Shown here one piece after another: positions 16,293-23,113 of a stretch of 27,516 nucleotides of DNA (the first letter of the stretch is position 1; every line of letters starts with the position of its first letter). Made by a program: the position numbers and the translations under genes. Source of the stretch: a virus. The notes beneath the pieces were generated by a model that made no database searches, was not told where the DNA came from, and saw nothing but the letters and a program-made list of their open reading frames with translations. Where the stretch lies: positions 1-27,516 of IMG/VR virus record IMGVR_UViG_3300044956_000318; one strand, 5' to 3'.

Positions 16293-17823
16293 AATATATG
16301 GTCCTCCAGGCACAGGAAAAACAACAACTCTACTAGAAAGAGTTGATAAATTTATAACAAGAGGCATCAAACCTAGGGACATGGCCTACTTATCATTTAC
16401 AAATAAAGCAGTTAATGAGGCAAGATATAGAGCATTTAAAAAATTTGTAGGCTGCACAGATGATGATTTAAGAAATTTTAGAACAATACATAGTTTTTGC
16501 AGACAAAATTATAAGCAAGTTCCAGTAGTTGATCCTGATATAGATATGGTAGAGTTTGCTCAAACATTAGGTTTGCCTAGAGTTAGATTTGAAAATTACA
16601 ATGGACATCTTGTTTGGAATGATTGGTCTTTACGAGTGTACGACAAAGCAAGAAATAGATTAATTCATCCAGATGATCAATACAAAGAAGAAAAAATTAA
16701 AAGAGTTGTTTACGAAAAATTTAGATTAATTATTGAAGCTTATGATGAATATAAGCAAGATCATAGAGTAGATTTTACTGATATGATCGAGCATTATATT
16801 AAAAATGCTCCAGCACCAAAATTAAAAGTTTTAATTATAGATGAAGCTCAAGATTTAACTCCTTTGCAATGGAAATTAATTTATAAGTTAGCTAACAACT
16901 CTAATAGAATTTATATAGCGGGAGATGATGATCAGGCGATTTATGAGTGGAACGGAGCTGAAGTAGAGTACTTTAATGAGTTTCCTGGTAAAGATTTTAT
17001 TTTAAAAACTTCTTATAGAATACCTAAAACAATACACGATTTTTCTCAATACATTGCAACTTATATTAAAGGTAGAAAGAAAAAAGATTTTGTGCCTAAA
17101 ATAAATATAGGAAATATTACTATATATCAAAGACTTAAAGATATAAATTTTGGTGCATCAGACAGTTGGATGATACTTGGCCGAACAAATGAAATTGTAG
17201 ATGAATTAAAACAAGAAGCAAAAACTTTGGGTTTATTTTTTCAAAGTGCAAAAGGTTCAAAGTCTTTTGACATACATAAATGGAGAGCGATTAAACTTTG
17301 GAACCAATTAATGCGTGGTAATAAAATTAATAAAGAACAATGTCAAATTCTTTACACTTATATTAATGAAATAACATATGGTTGGAGAAGCTTAGACAGT
17401 AAAAAATGGATGGCTATAAATAACAATTTATTATTTGACTATAATTTTTTAGTTACAGAAGCTGGTCTTAGAGTTCCTAAAGATGATTGGACTAACATAT
17501 TTAATAGAAATTTTTCTGAGCATGACAAATATTATTTTAATAAATTAATTGAAGCTGATATCAATCCTGATTTAGATTCTGAAATTATTATAGACACAAT
17601 TCATTCAATTAAAGGTGGTGAAGCTAATGATGTAGTAATTTATGAAAAATCTAATTGGCCTGCTCATTTAGAAAATAAAATAGGAAAAGATCGTTGCTCT
17701 GAATATAGAGTATGGTATGTAGGAGTAACAAGAGCTAAACAAAACTTACATATATTGAGAAGTAATCATCAATATACGTTTCCACTTTGTAGAATGTTAA
17801 ATGAAATTAAAAGAAATATTTAA
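16243..17823 (+). CDS. UvrD/Rep-like SF1 DNA helicase
   Basis: A 526-residue SF1 helicase. Motif I is GPPGTGKTT (20-28), Ia AYLSFTNKAVNEA, motif II DEAQD (200-204), motif III GDDDQAIYEWNGA (227-239), motif IV LKTSYR, motif V DTIHSIKGGEANDVVIY and motif VI VWYVGVTRAKQ (about 490-500). The protein is shorter than UvrD, lacking large inserted 1B/2B domains. It is expected to unwind DNA ahead of the polymerase or during repair. The ATG at 16243 is the only one before Walker A, so the 50-nt overlap with the primase gene is real. Confidence 0.88.
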   Translation: MSYSKEKKHRLKNRTIKIYGPPGTGKTTTLLERVDKFITRGIKPRDMAYLSFTNKAVNEARYRAFKKFVGCTDDDLRNFRTIHSFCRQNYKQVPVVDPDIDMVEFAQTLGLPRVRFENYNGHLVWNDWSLRVYDKARNRLIHPDDQYKEEKIKRVVYEKFRLIIEAYDEYKQDHRVDFTDMIEHYIKNAPAPKLKVLIIDEAQDLTPLQWKLIYKLANNSNRIYIAGDDDQAIYEWNGAEVEYFNEFPGKDFILKTSYRIPKTIHDFSQYIATYIKGRKKKDFVPKINIGNITIYQRLKDINFGASDSWMILGRTNEIVDELKQEAKTLGLFFQSAKGSKSFDIHKWRAIKLWNQLMRGNKINKEQCQILYTYINEITYGWRSLDSKKWMAINNNLLFDYNFLVTEAGLRVPKDDWTNIFNRNFSEHDKYYFNKLIEADINPDLDSEIIIDTIHSIKGGEANDVVIYEKSNWPAHLENKIGKDRCSEYRVWYVGVTRAKQNLHILRSNHQYTFPLCRMLNEIKRNI

Positions 17824-17900
17824 TGTTTAAATTGTAAAAACTCAGTTGTGCTACAGTTGGTTGAAAAATAGAGTTATGCAATTTTAACAGCATAAAAAAC

Positions 17901-18032
17901 ATGAAAAAAGAATTAATACTAATAAGAAAACGTTTAAAAATATTACAGTTAATGTGTAAAAGATTAAGAATAATTAGAGACGAATATCATAAAAAATTTA
18001 AGCCAAAAATAAGATATATTTATGACAAATAA
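17901..18032 (+). CDS. Basic 43-aa miniprotein
   Basis: Begins MKKELILIRKRLKILQLMCKR and ends KIRYIYDK; about one third Lys/Arg, one likely amphipathic helix. It overlaps the DUF3310 gene by 11 nt. No strong ribosome-binding site is seen, so this is a tentative gene. It could be a nucleic-acid-binding peptide or a leader ORF for the DUF3310-polymerase pair. Confidence 0.4.
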   Translation: MKKELILIRKRLKILQLMCKRLRIIRDEYHKKFKPKIRYIYDK

Positions 18033-18237
18033 AAATTTTTTTAAACAAGTTGGTGGAAAACATTATAAAAAGTATGCCATTCAACCATCGCAATATATAA
18101 ATAAAAATAAATTATTTTTTGCAGAGGGTAATGTAGTAAAATATATAACACGACATCAAGACAAAGGTAAGTTGGCTGATATTAAAAAAGCAATACATTA
18201 TTGTGAAATGATTATTAAAAGAGATTACACAAAATGA
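18022..18237 (+). CDS. DUF3310 family protein
   Basis: A 71-residue protein with the full family pattern: VGGKHYKKYAIQPSQYI near the start, then LFFAEGNVVKYITRHQDKGK and DIKKAIHYCEMIIKRD. DUF3310 (SaV-like) proteins are widespread in phages, often next to replication or nucleotide genes, with no settled biochemical role. The ATGA overlap at 18234-18237 couples it to the DNA polymerase gene, which suggests a role in replication. The length is typical of the family's minimal form. Confidence 0.85.
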   Translation: MTNKNFFKQVGGKHYKKYAIQPSQYINKNKLFFAEGNVVKYITRHQDKGKLADIKKAIHYCEMIIKRDYTK

Positions 18238-20096
18238 GTCATCAAATAAATTTTGTATTTAAAGAATCCGATTGGACTCCCCCGACACACTTTCCTGATT
18301 TAAAAAATGCAAAAGAAATAGCAATAGACTTAGAAACAAAAGATCCAAACATAAAAGAAAAGGGATCTGGTTGGCCTACCATGGACGGAAACATTGTAGG
18401 CATAGGTGTGGCCACGGAAGGCTTTGTTGGTTATTACCCTATCAGTCATGAAGTTGGTTCCAACATGGATTACAAAATGGTAATGGATTGGGTTCAAGAC
18501 ATAGTAAGTGGTTCAGGTGATAAAATATTTCACAATTCATCATACGATGTGGGTTGGTTAAGAGCGCACGGGATCAATATTAAAAATGGAAGAATAATTG
18601 ATACTATGATAGCTGCAGCTATTGTAGACGAAAATAGATTTTCCTATTCACTAAATTCTCTCGGCTTCGATTGGTTAGGCGAAACAAAATCTGAACAAGA
18701 GCTTAAAGAAGCAGCGGCCGATTGGGGTCTAGACGCTAAACAGGAGCTTTATAAACTACCAGCACAGTATGTAGGATTTTATGCCGAACAAGATGCATCA
18801 TTAACTTTAAAACTTTGGCAATATTTAAAATTCAAAATTTACGACAACTCTTTACAAACTATATTTGATTTAGAGACTAGACTTACGCCGATTCTAATTT
18901 CAATGAGAGCAAAAGGAATACGTGTAAATGTCATGCAGGCTGAAAAATTAAAGAAAGAATTTTTAGAAAAAGAAAAAACTTTATTACATCAAATTAACAA
19001 AGAATGCGGTTTGAATGTAGAAATTTGGGAGGCAAGAAGTATAGCAAAAGCTTTCGATAAATTAAAGATAGACTATCCAAGAACAGAGAAGACAAAAGAA
19101 CCAAGCTTTACAGCAAATTGGCTATTAAATTGTTCTGCACCGATTGCAAAATACCTGCGAGAAGCAAGAGAAATAAACAAATTTACATCTACATTTATTG
19201 ATTCAATTATAAAGTATCAACATAAAGGCAGAATTCACGCGGAAATAAATCAATTAAAATCAGATTCAGGGGGCACAGTTTCTGGCAGATTATCCATGTC
19301 AAATCCAAACTTACAGCAAGTTCCAGCAAAAAATAAAGAGTTTGGATCTAAAATTAGATCTATATTTAAACCTGATTTTAATTTACTATGGGGTTCATTC
19401 GACTATTCGCAACAGGAGCCAAGACTTGTGGCACACTATGCTTACACAGTTGGATTTAAGGGATCAGATCAATTAATAAAAGCTTATGAGAAAGACGACG
19501 CAGACTTCCATCAAACAGTCGCAGATATGGCGGGCATACCTAGAGGACAAGCGAAAACTATTAACTTGGGACTTTTTTATGGAATGGGTGCCAAAAAATT
19601 ATCCGCTCAACTTGGAATCGGAGAAGAAGAAGCAAAAAAACTTTTGGAGAATTACAACAAGAAAGTTCCTTTCGTAAAACAATTAGCGTCAAAGTGTCAA
19701 GAATCAGCAGAAGCAAATGGGTCTATAAGAACAATTAGAGGAAGACGTTGCAGATTTGATAAATGGGAAGTTGCAAGTTGGGGATTAAATAAATCAACAA
19801 CTTATGATGATGCAGTTCAAAAGTATGGAATTAATAACATTAGAAGATCCGGTACATTTAAAGCTTTAAATAGACTCATTCAAGGTTCAGCTGCAGATCA
19901 AGTTAAACAAGCTATGATTGACTGTTATAATGCTGGATTTTTACCTATGTTGCAAATACATGACGAATTATGCTTTAGTGTAAGGGAAAGCAAAGATTCA
20001 GAAGAAATAAAAAAAATAATGGAAAGTTCTATTCCAGAATTAGTTGTGCCGTCTAAAGTCGATGTTACAATTGGAAAGGACTGGGGAGATGCATAA
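18234..20096 (+). CDS. polA: Family A DNA polymerase with 3'-5' exonuclease
   Basis: A 620-residue replicative polymerase without a 5' nuclease domain. The proofreading exonuclease has IAIDLET (D32, E34), FHNSSYDVGWL and YAEQDASLT. Polymerase motif A is FDYSQQEPR (D390), motif B RGQAKTINLGLFYG and motif C LQIHDELCF (H576, D577, E578). In motif B the residue matching E. coli F762 and T7 Y526 is Leu445 (TTG at 19566-19568). In marine viral surveys Leu here has been linked to temperate or slower-replicating phages, while Tyr or Phe mark lytic ones. It is coupled to DUF3310 upstream and to a zinc ribbon downstream. Confidence 0.93.
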   Translation: MSHQINFVFKESDWTPPTHFPDLKNAKEIAIDLETKDPNIKEKGSGWPTMDGNIVGIGVATEGFVGYYPISHEVGSNMDYKMVMDWVQDIVSGSGDKIFHNSSYDVGWLRAHGINIKNGRIIDTMIAAAIVDENRFSYSLNSLGFDWLGETKSEQELKEAAADWGLDAKQELYKLPAQYVGFYAEQDASLTLKLWQYLKFKIYDNSLQTIFDLETRLTPILISMRAKGIRVNVMQAEKLKKEFLEKEKTLLHQINKECGLNVEIWEARSIAKAFDKLKIDYPRTEKTKEPSFTANWLLNCSAPIAKYLREAREINKFTSTFIDSIIKYQHKGRIHAEINQLKSDSGGTVSGRLSMSNPNLQQVPAKNKEFGSKIRSIFKPDFNLLWGSFDYSQQEPRLVAHYAYTVGFKGSDQLIKAYEKDDADFHQTVADMAGIPRGQAKTINLGLFYGMGAKKLSAQLGIGEEEAKKLLENYNKKVPFVKQLASKCQESAEANGSIRTIRGRRCRFDKWEVASWGLNKSTTYDDAVQKYGINNIRRSGTFKALNRLIQGSAADQVKQAMIDCYNAGFLPMLQIHDELCFSVRESKDSEEIKKIMESSIPELVVPSKVDVTIGKDWGDA

Positions 20097-20287
20097 TGGA
20101 TTTAGAGGAAGTATATGTCAATTTAGGAATTTGTCCTCATTGTGGAACCCCGGTGCATTTTAGAAAAACAAAAGAAGAAAGTATTTTTGCTTGTCCGATT
20201 TGTTTAGAAAAATCTAGACAATATAAAAACGGTAAAGTTTTATTTACAAAAATGAATTTAAATATTAAAGACGAAAGTATCCTTTAG
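20096..20287 (+). CDS. Zinc-ribbon miniprotein
   Basis: A 63-residue protein with two CxxC knuckles, GICPHCGTP and FACPICLEK, 18 residues apart, enough to bind one zinc ion. The rest is charged and basic at the end. It shares one base with the polymerase stop (TAATG), making it the last gene of the replication operon, followed by a terminator. A nucleic-acid or protein contact role is likely; it could assist the polymerase or affect host transcription. Confidence 0.7.
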   Translation: MDLEEVYVNLGICPHCGTPVHFRKTKEESIFACPICLEKSRQYKNGKVLFTKMNLNIKDESIL

Positions 20288-20311
20288 AATTTTAACTATT
20301 CTATTTTTTTT
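20285..20311 (+). terminator. Rho-independent terminator of replication operon
   Basis: TAGAAT (20285-20290, including the stop codon TAG) pairs perfectly with ATTCTA (20298-20303) across a 7-nt loop, and eight Ts follow (20304-20311). The stem is short and AT-rich, but the layout is canonical and it lies between convergent gene ends. Confidence 0.65.
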
Positions 20312-20317
20312 GTTGCC

Positions 20318-20527
20318 TTAACTAGAAATATCTGAGTATTCTCTTAATAATTCTTGTCTTGCAACAACATTGGCTAGATCTCTCATTGCTAGTCTTGTTT
20401 TTTTAAGTTCAAGATCTATCCACTTCATATCTGGTGTCTCGCAACCATTATCAAGATAAGATTGGTTCCACTTGGATTCCAAGCTGATCTTTTTTAGTAA
20501 CAGAGACTGTAACGTTTCTATCATCAT
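20318..20527 (-). CDS. Small helical protein, minus strand
   Basis: A 69-residue ORF, predicted helical and charged (MKWIDLELKKTRLAMRDLAN). It overlaps the 3' end of the 85-residue gene by 77 nt in another frame, so the start is uncertain and may lie further in. No domain is recognised. It forms a two-gene minus-strand unit with the gene at 20451-20708, opposed to the surrounding plus-strand operons, a position often taken by early regulators. That role is a guess. Confidence 0.5.
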   Translation of the reverse strand: MMIETLQSLLLKKISLESKWNQSYLDNGCETPDMKWIDLELKKTRLAMRDLANVVARQELLREYSDISS

Positions 20528-20708
20528 TTATTTCTTCATAAGTTATGAAAACTTTGGAAGGAGAATACATATTTTCATCTCTCCACGTTCCTCCGCCTTG
20601 CTTTAACCCATTTATGAAATTAACCTTAGCTTCATCATCGTTATGTGCTTTAACGTCTATTATTATACGTTGCCCTGCATAACGTGCAATGAAACGATAT
20701 AATTTCAT
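20451..20708 (-). CDS. 85-aa protein, minus strand, unknown function
   Basis: Begins MKLYRFIARYAGQRIIIDVKA, continues with HNDDEAKVNFINGLKQGG and ends in a beta-rich segment (DRNVTVSVTKKDQLGIQVE). The alternation of strands and one helix suggests a small alpha/beta fold. It is read from a TTGACA-type promoter in the divergent region 20709-20807. No family is recognised. With its downstream partner it is the only minus-strand unit outside the SNF2 helicase. Confidence 0.6.
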   Translation of the reverse strand: MKLYRFIARYAGQRIIIDVKAHNDDEAKVNFINGLKQGGGTWRDENMYSPSKVFITYEEINDDRNVTVSVTKKDQLGIQVEPILS

Positions 20709-20714
20709 GAGGTA

Positions 20715-20743
20715 TTAGTAGATATTATGGGATAGTTTGTCAA
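20715..20743 (-). promoter_or_regulatory. Promoter for the minus-strand gene pair
   Basis: On the minus strand TTGACA (complement of 20738-20743) is followed after 17 bp by TACTAA (complement of 20715-20720), 6 bp before the start codon of the 85-aa gene. The 8-mer TATGGGAT (20726-20733, plus strand) lies between the two boxes, where a bound protein would block or modulate transcription. Confidence 0.5.
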
Positions 20744-20771
20744 TATCCTTAATATTTAGTTGTTTTTTTAC

Positions 20772-20799
20772 TTGACATTATCTTCTTAATTTATATATT
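20772..20799 (+). promoter_or_regulatory. Sigma70-type promoter, likely leaderless
   Basis: TTGACA (20772-20777), 16-bp spacer, TATATT (20794-20799). A start site 6-8 bp downstream falls at about 20806, next to the ATG at 20808, so the mRNA would be leaderless. CATGGGAT (20800-20807) sits directly after the -10 box. It is back to back with the minus-strand promoter. Confidence 0.65.
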
Positions 20800-20807
20800 C
20801 ATGGGAT

Positions 20808-21029
20808 ATGAATGTAACTACTGAATTTAAGTTAGATACAAGGGAATTAATTAAACTTAATCCATTGAGTATTGAGTCTTTTTCTGTAGAATTTAATAAT
20901 AAAGAAAAAACAATTTCAATGTTTGTGAACCACAGAAAAGTTTCAATGACTTTTGATACGACAATTGAAAAATTTAATGAATTATTAGATCAAACAAATA
21001 AAATAATTAATTTATGGAAAATGCAATGA
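20808..21029 (+). CDS. 73-aa phage protein, unknown function
   Basis: Begins MNVTTEFKLDTRELIKLNP and ends KIINLWKMQ. Two beta strands in the middle (SVEFNNKEKTISMFVNHRK, VSMTFDT) and a C-terminal helix are predicted by eye. It is the first gene after the promoter at 20772-20799 and appears to start without a leader. The downstream gene can start in an ATGA overlap (21026-21029). No family is recognised. Confidence 0.65.
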   Translation: MNVTTEFKLDTRELIKLNPLSIESFSVEFNNKEKTISMFVNHRKVSMTFDTTIEKFNELLDQTNKIINLWKMQ

Positions 21030-21298
21030 AAAGAATTCCTAGAAAACCTGGACAACCAGCTAAATCAAAAAAACACTCAGATTTGTACACAGATGAAAAT
21101 CCCAAAGGGACAATTAGGGGATTAAAATTTGCAACTTTAGCGGACGCTAAAAAAAGCGTATCTAAAATAAAAAATAGTGGTAAAACACATGCACATAAAA
21201 TACAAGCGGCTATCGCCATGGAACAAAGAGCAAGAGTTATGGGTAAAACTTCAGCAGCAAGTGTTTATAGAAAATTTATTAATTCAATAAAAAAATAA
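21026..21298 (+). CDS. Basic conserved phage protein with KTHAHKIQAA motif
   Basis: A 90-residue, strongly basic protein. The start at 21026 is preferred to 21014 because it overlaps the upstream stop as ATGA and has GGAAA ahead. Blocks are KSKKHSDLYTDENPKGTI, GLKFATLADAKKSVSKIK, GKTHAHKIQAAIAMEQRA and AASVYRKFINSIKK. The same succession occurs in proteins from diverse marine phages and large viruses as I remember it, without an assigned function. The charge suggests DNA binding. It shares one base with the next gene (TAATG). Confidence 0.7.
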   Translation: MKRIPRKPGQPAKSKKHSDLYTDENPKGTIRGLKFATLADAKKSVSKIKNSGKTHAHKIQAAIAMEQRARVMGKTSAASVYRKFINSIKK

Positions 21299-21504
21299 TG
21301 GCTAAAGATTGGTTTGAGTATTTAAAAGAAGTACAAGACATAGCTAAAGCTGTGCCTAAAAATGATTTGTCAGATAGCGTGTTTTATAAAGCATGTAAAG
21401 AAAAACTTTGTAATTTAAAATTACAGTTAAACGACACAGGATATGTTTTAATAGACAGTGATATTGCAGATCATATAATTAAACAATACCAAGGTGTTAA
21501 ATGA
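21298..21504 (+). CDS. 68-aa phage protein, unknown function
   Basis: Starts MAKDWFEYLKEVQDIAKAVPK and ends DHIIKQYQGVK; a soluble, helical, mixed-charge protein with two Cys (KACKEKLCN) seven residues or fewer apart but no full zinc site. It lies in a run of overlapping genes: its first base is the last base of the previous stop, and its stop overlaps the next start (ATGA, 21501-21504). No family is recognised. Confidence 0.6.
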   Translation: MAKDWFEYLKEVQDIAKAVPKNDLSDSVFYKACKEKLCNLKLQLNDTGYVLIDSDIADHIIKQYQGVK

Positions 21505-21599
21505 TTTTATTTTTATTTGTTACATTAATTTTGTTTTACACATTGTTACCAAGATTTAGTTTACTGGTAACGTGTTTTGTATTGTGGAGTTTCTTATGA
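21501..21599 (+). CDS. Membrane microprotein (32 aa)
   Basis: MILFLFVTLILFYTLLP is followed by RFSLLVTCFVLWSFL, giving one long or two short hydrophobic helices broken by Pro-Arg. It is ATGA-coupled on both sides (21501-21504 and 21596-21599), the strongest argument that it is translated. It may be a pinholin-like or membrane-effector peptide; the function is unknown. Confidence 0.5.
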   Translation: MILFLFVTLILFYTLLPRFSLLVTCFVLWSFL

Positions 21600-21829
21600 A
21601 AAAAATAGTAGTTGATAAAAACCATCCTTTATATAAATGGATTGAAATGTTAACGAAAAAATATGACTGCAATAGTTTAATTGCAGAACATGTTTATTGT
21701 AATGGGAAAAAACCTAAAAATGAAAAAGAAGCTCAAAAAAGAGTTTTAAACTTTTTTGTAGCATTAGGACAAAAATATAATTATACTCCAGAACAAGCAA
21801 TTTTAGATATTAGGGGGTTTAGACATTGA
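21596..21829 (+). CDS. 77-aa phage protein, unknown function
   Basis: The start at 21596 (MKKIVVDKNHPLYKWIEML) is chosen over 21572 because of the ATGA coupling with the microprotein gene. The protein is soluble and helical, with AEHVYCNGKKPKNEKEA and a final YTPEQAILDIRGFRH. Two Cys are present but no zinc knuckle. No family is recognised. Confidence 0.6.
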   Translation: MKKIVVDKNHPLYKWIEMLTKKYDCNSLIAEHVYCNGKKPKNEKEAQKRVLNFFVALGQKYNYTPEQAILDIRGFRH

Positions 21830-21830
21830 T

Positions 21831-21938
21831 ATGAAGAAAAGTAAACAACCTGCATGGTTAAAAAAAGGAATAGCAATGTATAAAAAAAAATATGATGTAT
21901 TTGGTAATCTAAGAAAGAAAAAAAATGGTATTAACTGA
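21831..21938 (+). CDS. Basic 35-aa microprotein
   Basis: Begins MKKSKQPAWLKKGIAMYKKK; over a third of residues are Lys or Arg. It starts 1 nt after the previous stop and overlaps the next start by 14 nt. It is too short for a fold call. Its place in a continuous coupled chain is the reason for keeping it. Confidence 0.45.
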   Translation: MKKSKQPAWLKKGIAMYKKKYDVFGNLRKKKNGIN

Positions 21939-22002
21939 TTTTGTTATTTTATCAACTTTAGTAGTTACTATAATTATAGCCATAAAAATTTATAGGGATT
22001 AA
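21925..22002 (+). CDS. Membrane microprotein (25 aa)
   Basis: A single hydrophobic helix (FVILSTLVVTIIIAIKIY) with short polar ends MVLTD and KIYRD, the minimum for a bitopic membrane peptide. It overlaps the previous gene by 14 nt and is 1 nt from the next. Very short, so the call depends on the chain of similar genes. Confidence 0.4.
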   Translation: MVLTDFVILSTLVVTIIIAIKIYRD

Positions 22003-22003
22003 T

Positions 22004-22096
22004 ATGAAATTAAATAATTTTGAGCCTTACCCTTGGTTATTGTTCATCATAATTTGTTGGTTATTAATGATCTTAACAATTGTTCTATACACATGA
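22004..22096 (+). CDS. Membrane microprotein (30 aa)
   Basis: Polar start MKLNNFEPYP, then one transmembrane helix (WLLFIIICWLLMILTIVLYT) running to the C-terminus. The stop overlaps the next start as ATGA (22093-22096). Its architecture suits a small membrane effector; no family is recognised. Confidence 0.45.
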   Translation: MKLNNFEPYPWLLFIIICWLLMILTIVLYT

Positions 22097-22278
22097 AATA
22101 TATTAAAAGAATAATTAATAATTTTTTATTATACACGTCTAGAAAATATTATATGGACAATCACCCAGATGGCAAAAGTTACCCGCCATTAAAAAATCGA
22201 TTAAGAATTTTTTGGAAACTGCGTAACGAACCCACAATCGAGGAACGTTGGGCAATGATACGAGATTTTAAAATATGA
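22093..22278 (+). CDS. 61-aa basic phage protein, unknown function
   Basis: The start at 22093 is taken rather than 22033 because of its ATGA coupling upstream. The protein begins MKYIKRIINNFLLYTSRKYY, continues NHPDGKSYPPLKNRLRIFW and ends IEERWAMIRDFKI. It is basic and aromatic, without a clear membrane span. Its stop overlaps the start of the lipoprotein gene (22275-22278). No family is recognised. Confidence 0.55.
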   Translation: MKYIKRIINNFLLYTSRKYYMDNHPDGKSYPPLKNRLRIFWKLRNEPTIEERWAMIRDFKI

Positions 22279-22424
22279 AAATAATTTTAATATCTATACT
22301 ATTATTATTAATTGGATGTATGGGTCCCACTTTATTTACAGTAAATGGATTTAAAATAACTGCAAGTGATGTAATAACAATGCCTCATAAAATTGAAACA
22401 TTAATAAATAAAAGAGAAAAATAA
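22275..22424 (+). CDS. Small lipoprotein, possible spanin-like lysis factor
   Basis: A 49-residue protein with a lipoprotein signal peptide: MKIILISILLLLIGC ends in the lipobox LIGC, so Cys15 would be lipidated and the mature protein held in a membrane. The mature part is about 35 residues (CMGPTLFTVNGFKITASDV...), similar in size to phage Rz1-type outer-membrane spanins but not rich in proline. Among several membrane microproteins, a lysis role is plausible. Superinfection exclusion is another option. No endolysin is nearby. Confidence 0.6.
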   Translation: MKIILISILLLLIGCMGPTLFTVNGFKITASDVITMPHKIETLINKREK

Positions 22425-22640
22425 ATGGACATAAAAAACTGGAAGTCAGTTGCGGTTAGAAAATCAAGCTATGATAAATTATTAGCGCTTTGCGATAAAG
22501 AGTATCGTAACCCTGCAGCTTTTATAGCTTTATTAGTTGATAAAGAAATAGAAAGACGTGCAAATTTAAAAAAAATGAGTCCAGAGGCCTACCTTGAAAA
22601 AATCTTTAAGGAACATAAAAATGGCCAAAAATCAAAATAA
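22425..22640 (+). CDS. Ribbon-helix-helix-like DNA-binding protein
   Basis: A 71-residue protein with a strand-helix-helix pattern: WKSVAVRKS (strand), SYDKLLALCDKEY (helix A), NPAAFIALLVDKEIERR (helix B), then a basic tail. This is the layout of Arc/MetJ-type repressors, where paired strands from a dimer read DNA. It is the only regulator candidate in the window and could bind the repeated YATGGGAY sites, though nothing tests that. It starts right after the lipoprotein stop. Confidence 0.6.
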   Translation: MDIKNWKSVAVRKSSYDKLLALCDKEYRNPAAFIALLVDKEIERRANLKKMSPEAYLEKIFKEHKNGQKSK

Positions 22641-22806
22641 TTGCACAGTTTGTAAGGGTAATAATTATATTAAAAAACAAGGTTTTTATCCTTCAATTTT
22701 TTTCTTGTACAAGGACTTAAATAACTTTATAAATTGCCCCAAGTGTACATCACACCTAGACTCACGGAAAACGACTCAAGAAACACGAATCACGGACAAT
22801 GCTTGA
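22621..22806 (+). CDS. Zinc-ribbon-like 61-aa protein
   Basis: The start at 22621 has AAGGAA upstream and is preferred to 22594. CTVCKGNNY and NCPKCTSH give two CxxC pairs about 27 residues apart. The C-terminal tail (HLDSRKTTQETRITDNA) is encoded by G+C-richer sequence that contains CGAATCACGGA (22786-22796), a motif found again in non-coding DNA at 26619. The tail may thus come from an inserted repeat. The function is unknown. Confidence 0.55.
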   Translation: MAKNQNNCTVCKGNNYIKKQGFYPSIFFLYKDLNNFINCPKCTSHLDSRKTTQETRITDNA

Positions 22807-22888
22807 ACTGCTAGTTGGTTTACATTGGATTGAGATAATATTTGTTTTTGTGTCTTTAATTCTAATAATCTGCTGGCACAACAAATGA
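22799..22888 (+). CDS. Membrane microprotein (29 aa)
   Basis: MLELLVGLHWIEIIFVFVSL then ILIICWHNK: one transmembrane helix with a short polar tail. It overlaps the zinc-ribbon gene by 8 nt, and its stop lies within the start region of the next ORF. Kept because it follows the same coupled pattern as the membrane microproteins upstream. Confidence 0.4.
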   Translation: MLELLVGLHWIEIIFVFVSLILIICWHNK

Positions 22889-22894
22889 AAACTT

Positions 22895-23113
22895 GTGAAC
22901 AAGACAGAATTTGGAAAAACATTAGCGATTATCGCATCTCGCACAACGAGAGAAGAGTATAGAAAAATATCGTCTGTACTATTCGGTCTCTATTGTGGCA
23001 CCACTTTTGGCTTTAGTGATAGTACATTAGGATTTAAATCCTATCTTGATGAAGTTTATAAACGAACCAATAAGGATCGTTTGGCTATGCGTGGCCTACG
23101 TGTAGTAAAGTGA
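22895..23113 (+). CDS. 72-aa phage protein, unknown function
   Basis: Starts at GTG: (M)NKTEFGKTLAIIASRTTREE, then GLYCGTTFGFSDSTLGFKSY and ends MRGLRVVK. No strong ribosome-binding site is seen; coupling to the microprotein stop at 22888 could bring in ribosomes. An alternative ATG ORF at 22885-22962 in another frame encodes only 25 residues. A 16-bp perfect palindrome (23028-23043) lies within the coding sequence. A stable RNA hairpin begins directly after the stop codon. Confidence 0.5.
   Translation: MNKTEFGKTLAIIASRTTREEYRKISSVLFGLYCGTTFGFSDSTLGFKSYLDEVYKRTNKDRLAMRGLRVVK
23028..23043. repeat. 16-bp perfect palindrome
   Basis: TAGGATTTAAATCCTA reads the same on both strands without a spacer. 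It lies inside a coding region. It could be a dimeric-protein site, but a palindrome of AT-rich words can arise by chance. Confidence 0.5.

Noticed and set aside
22885-22962. 25-codon ATG ORF overlapping the GTG ORF at 22895
   Set aside because: Although it is ATGA-coupled, it is very short and ends early, while the 22895 frame stays open for 72 codons. Kept as an alternative only.
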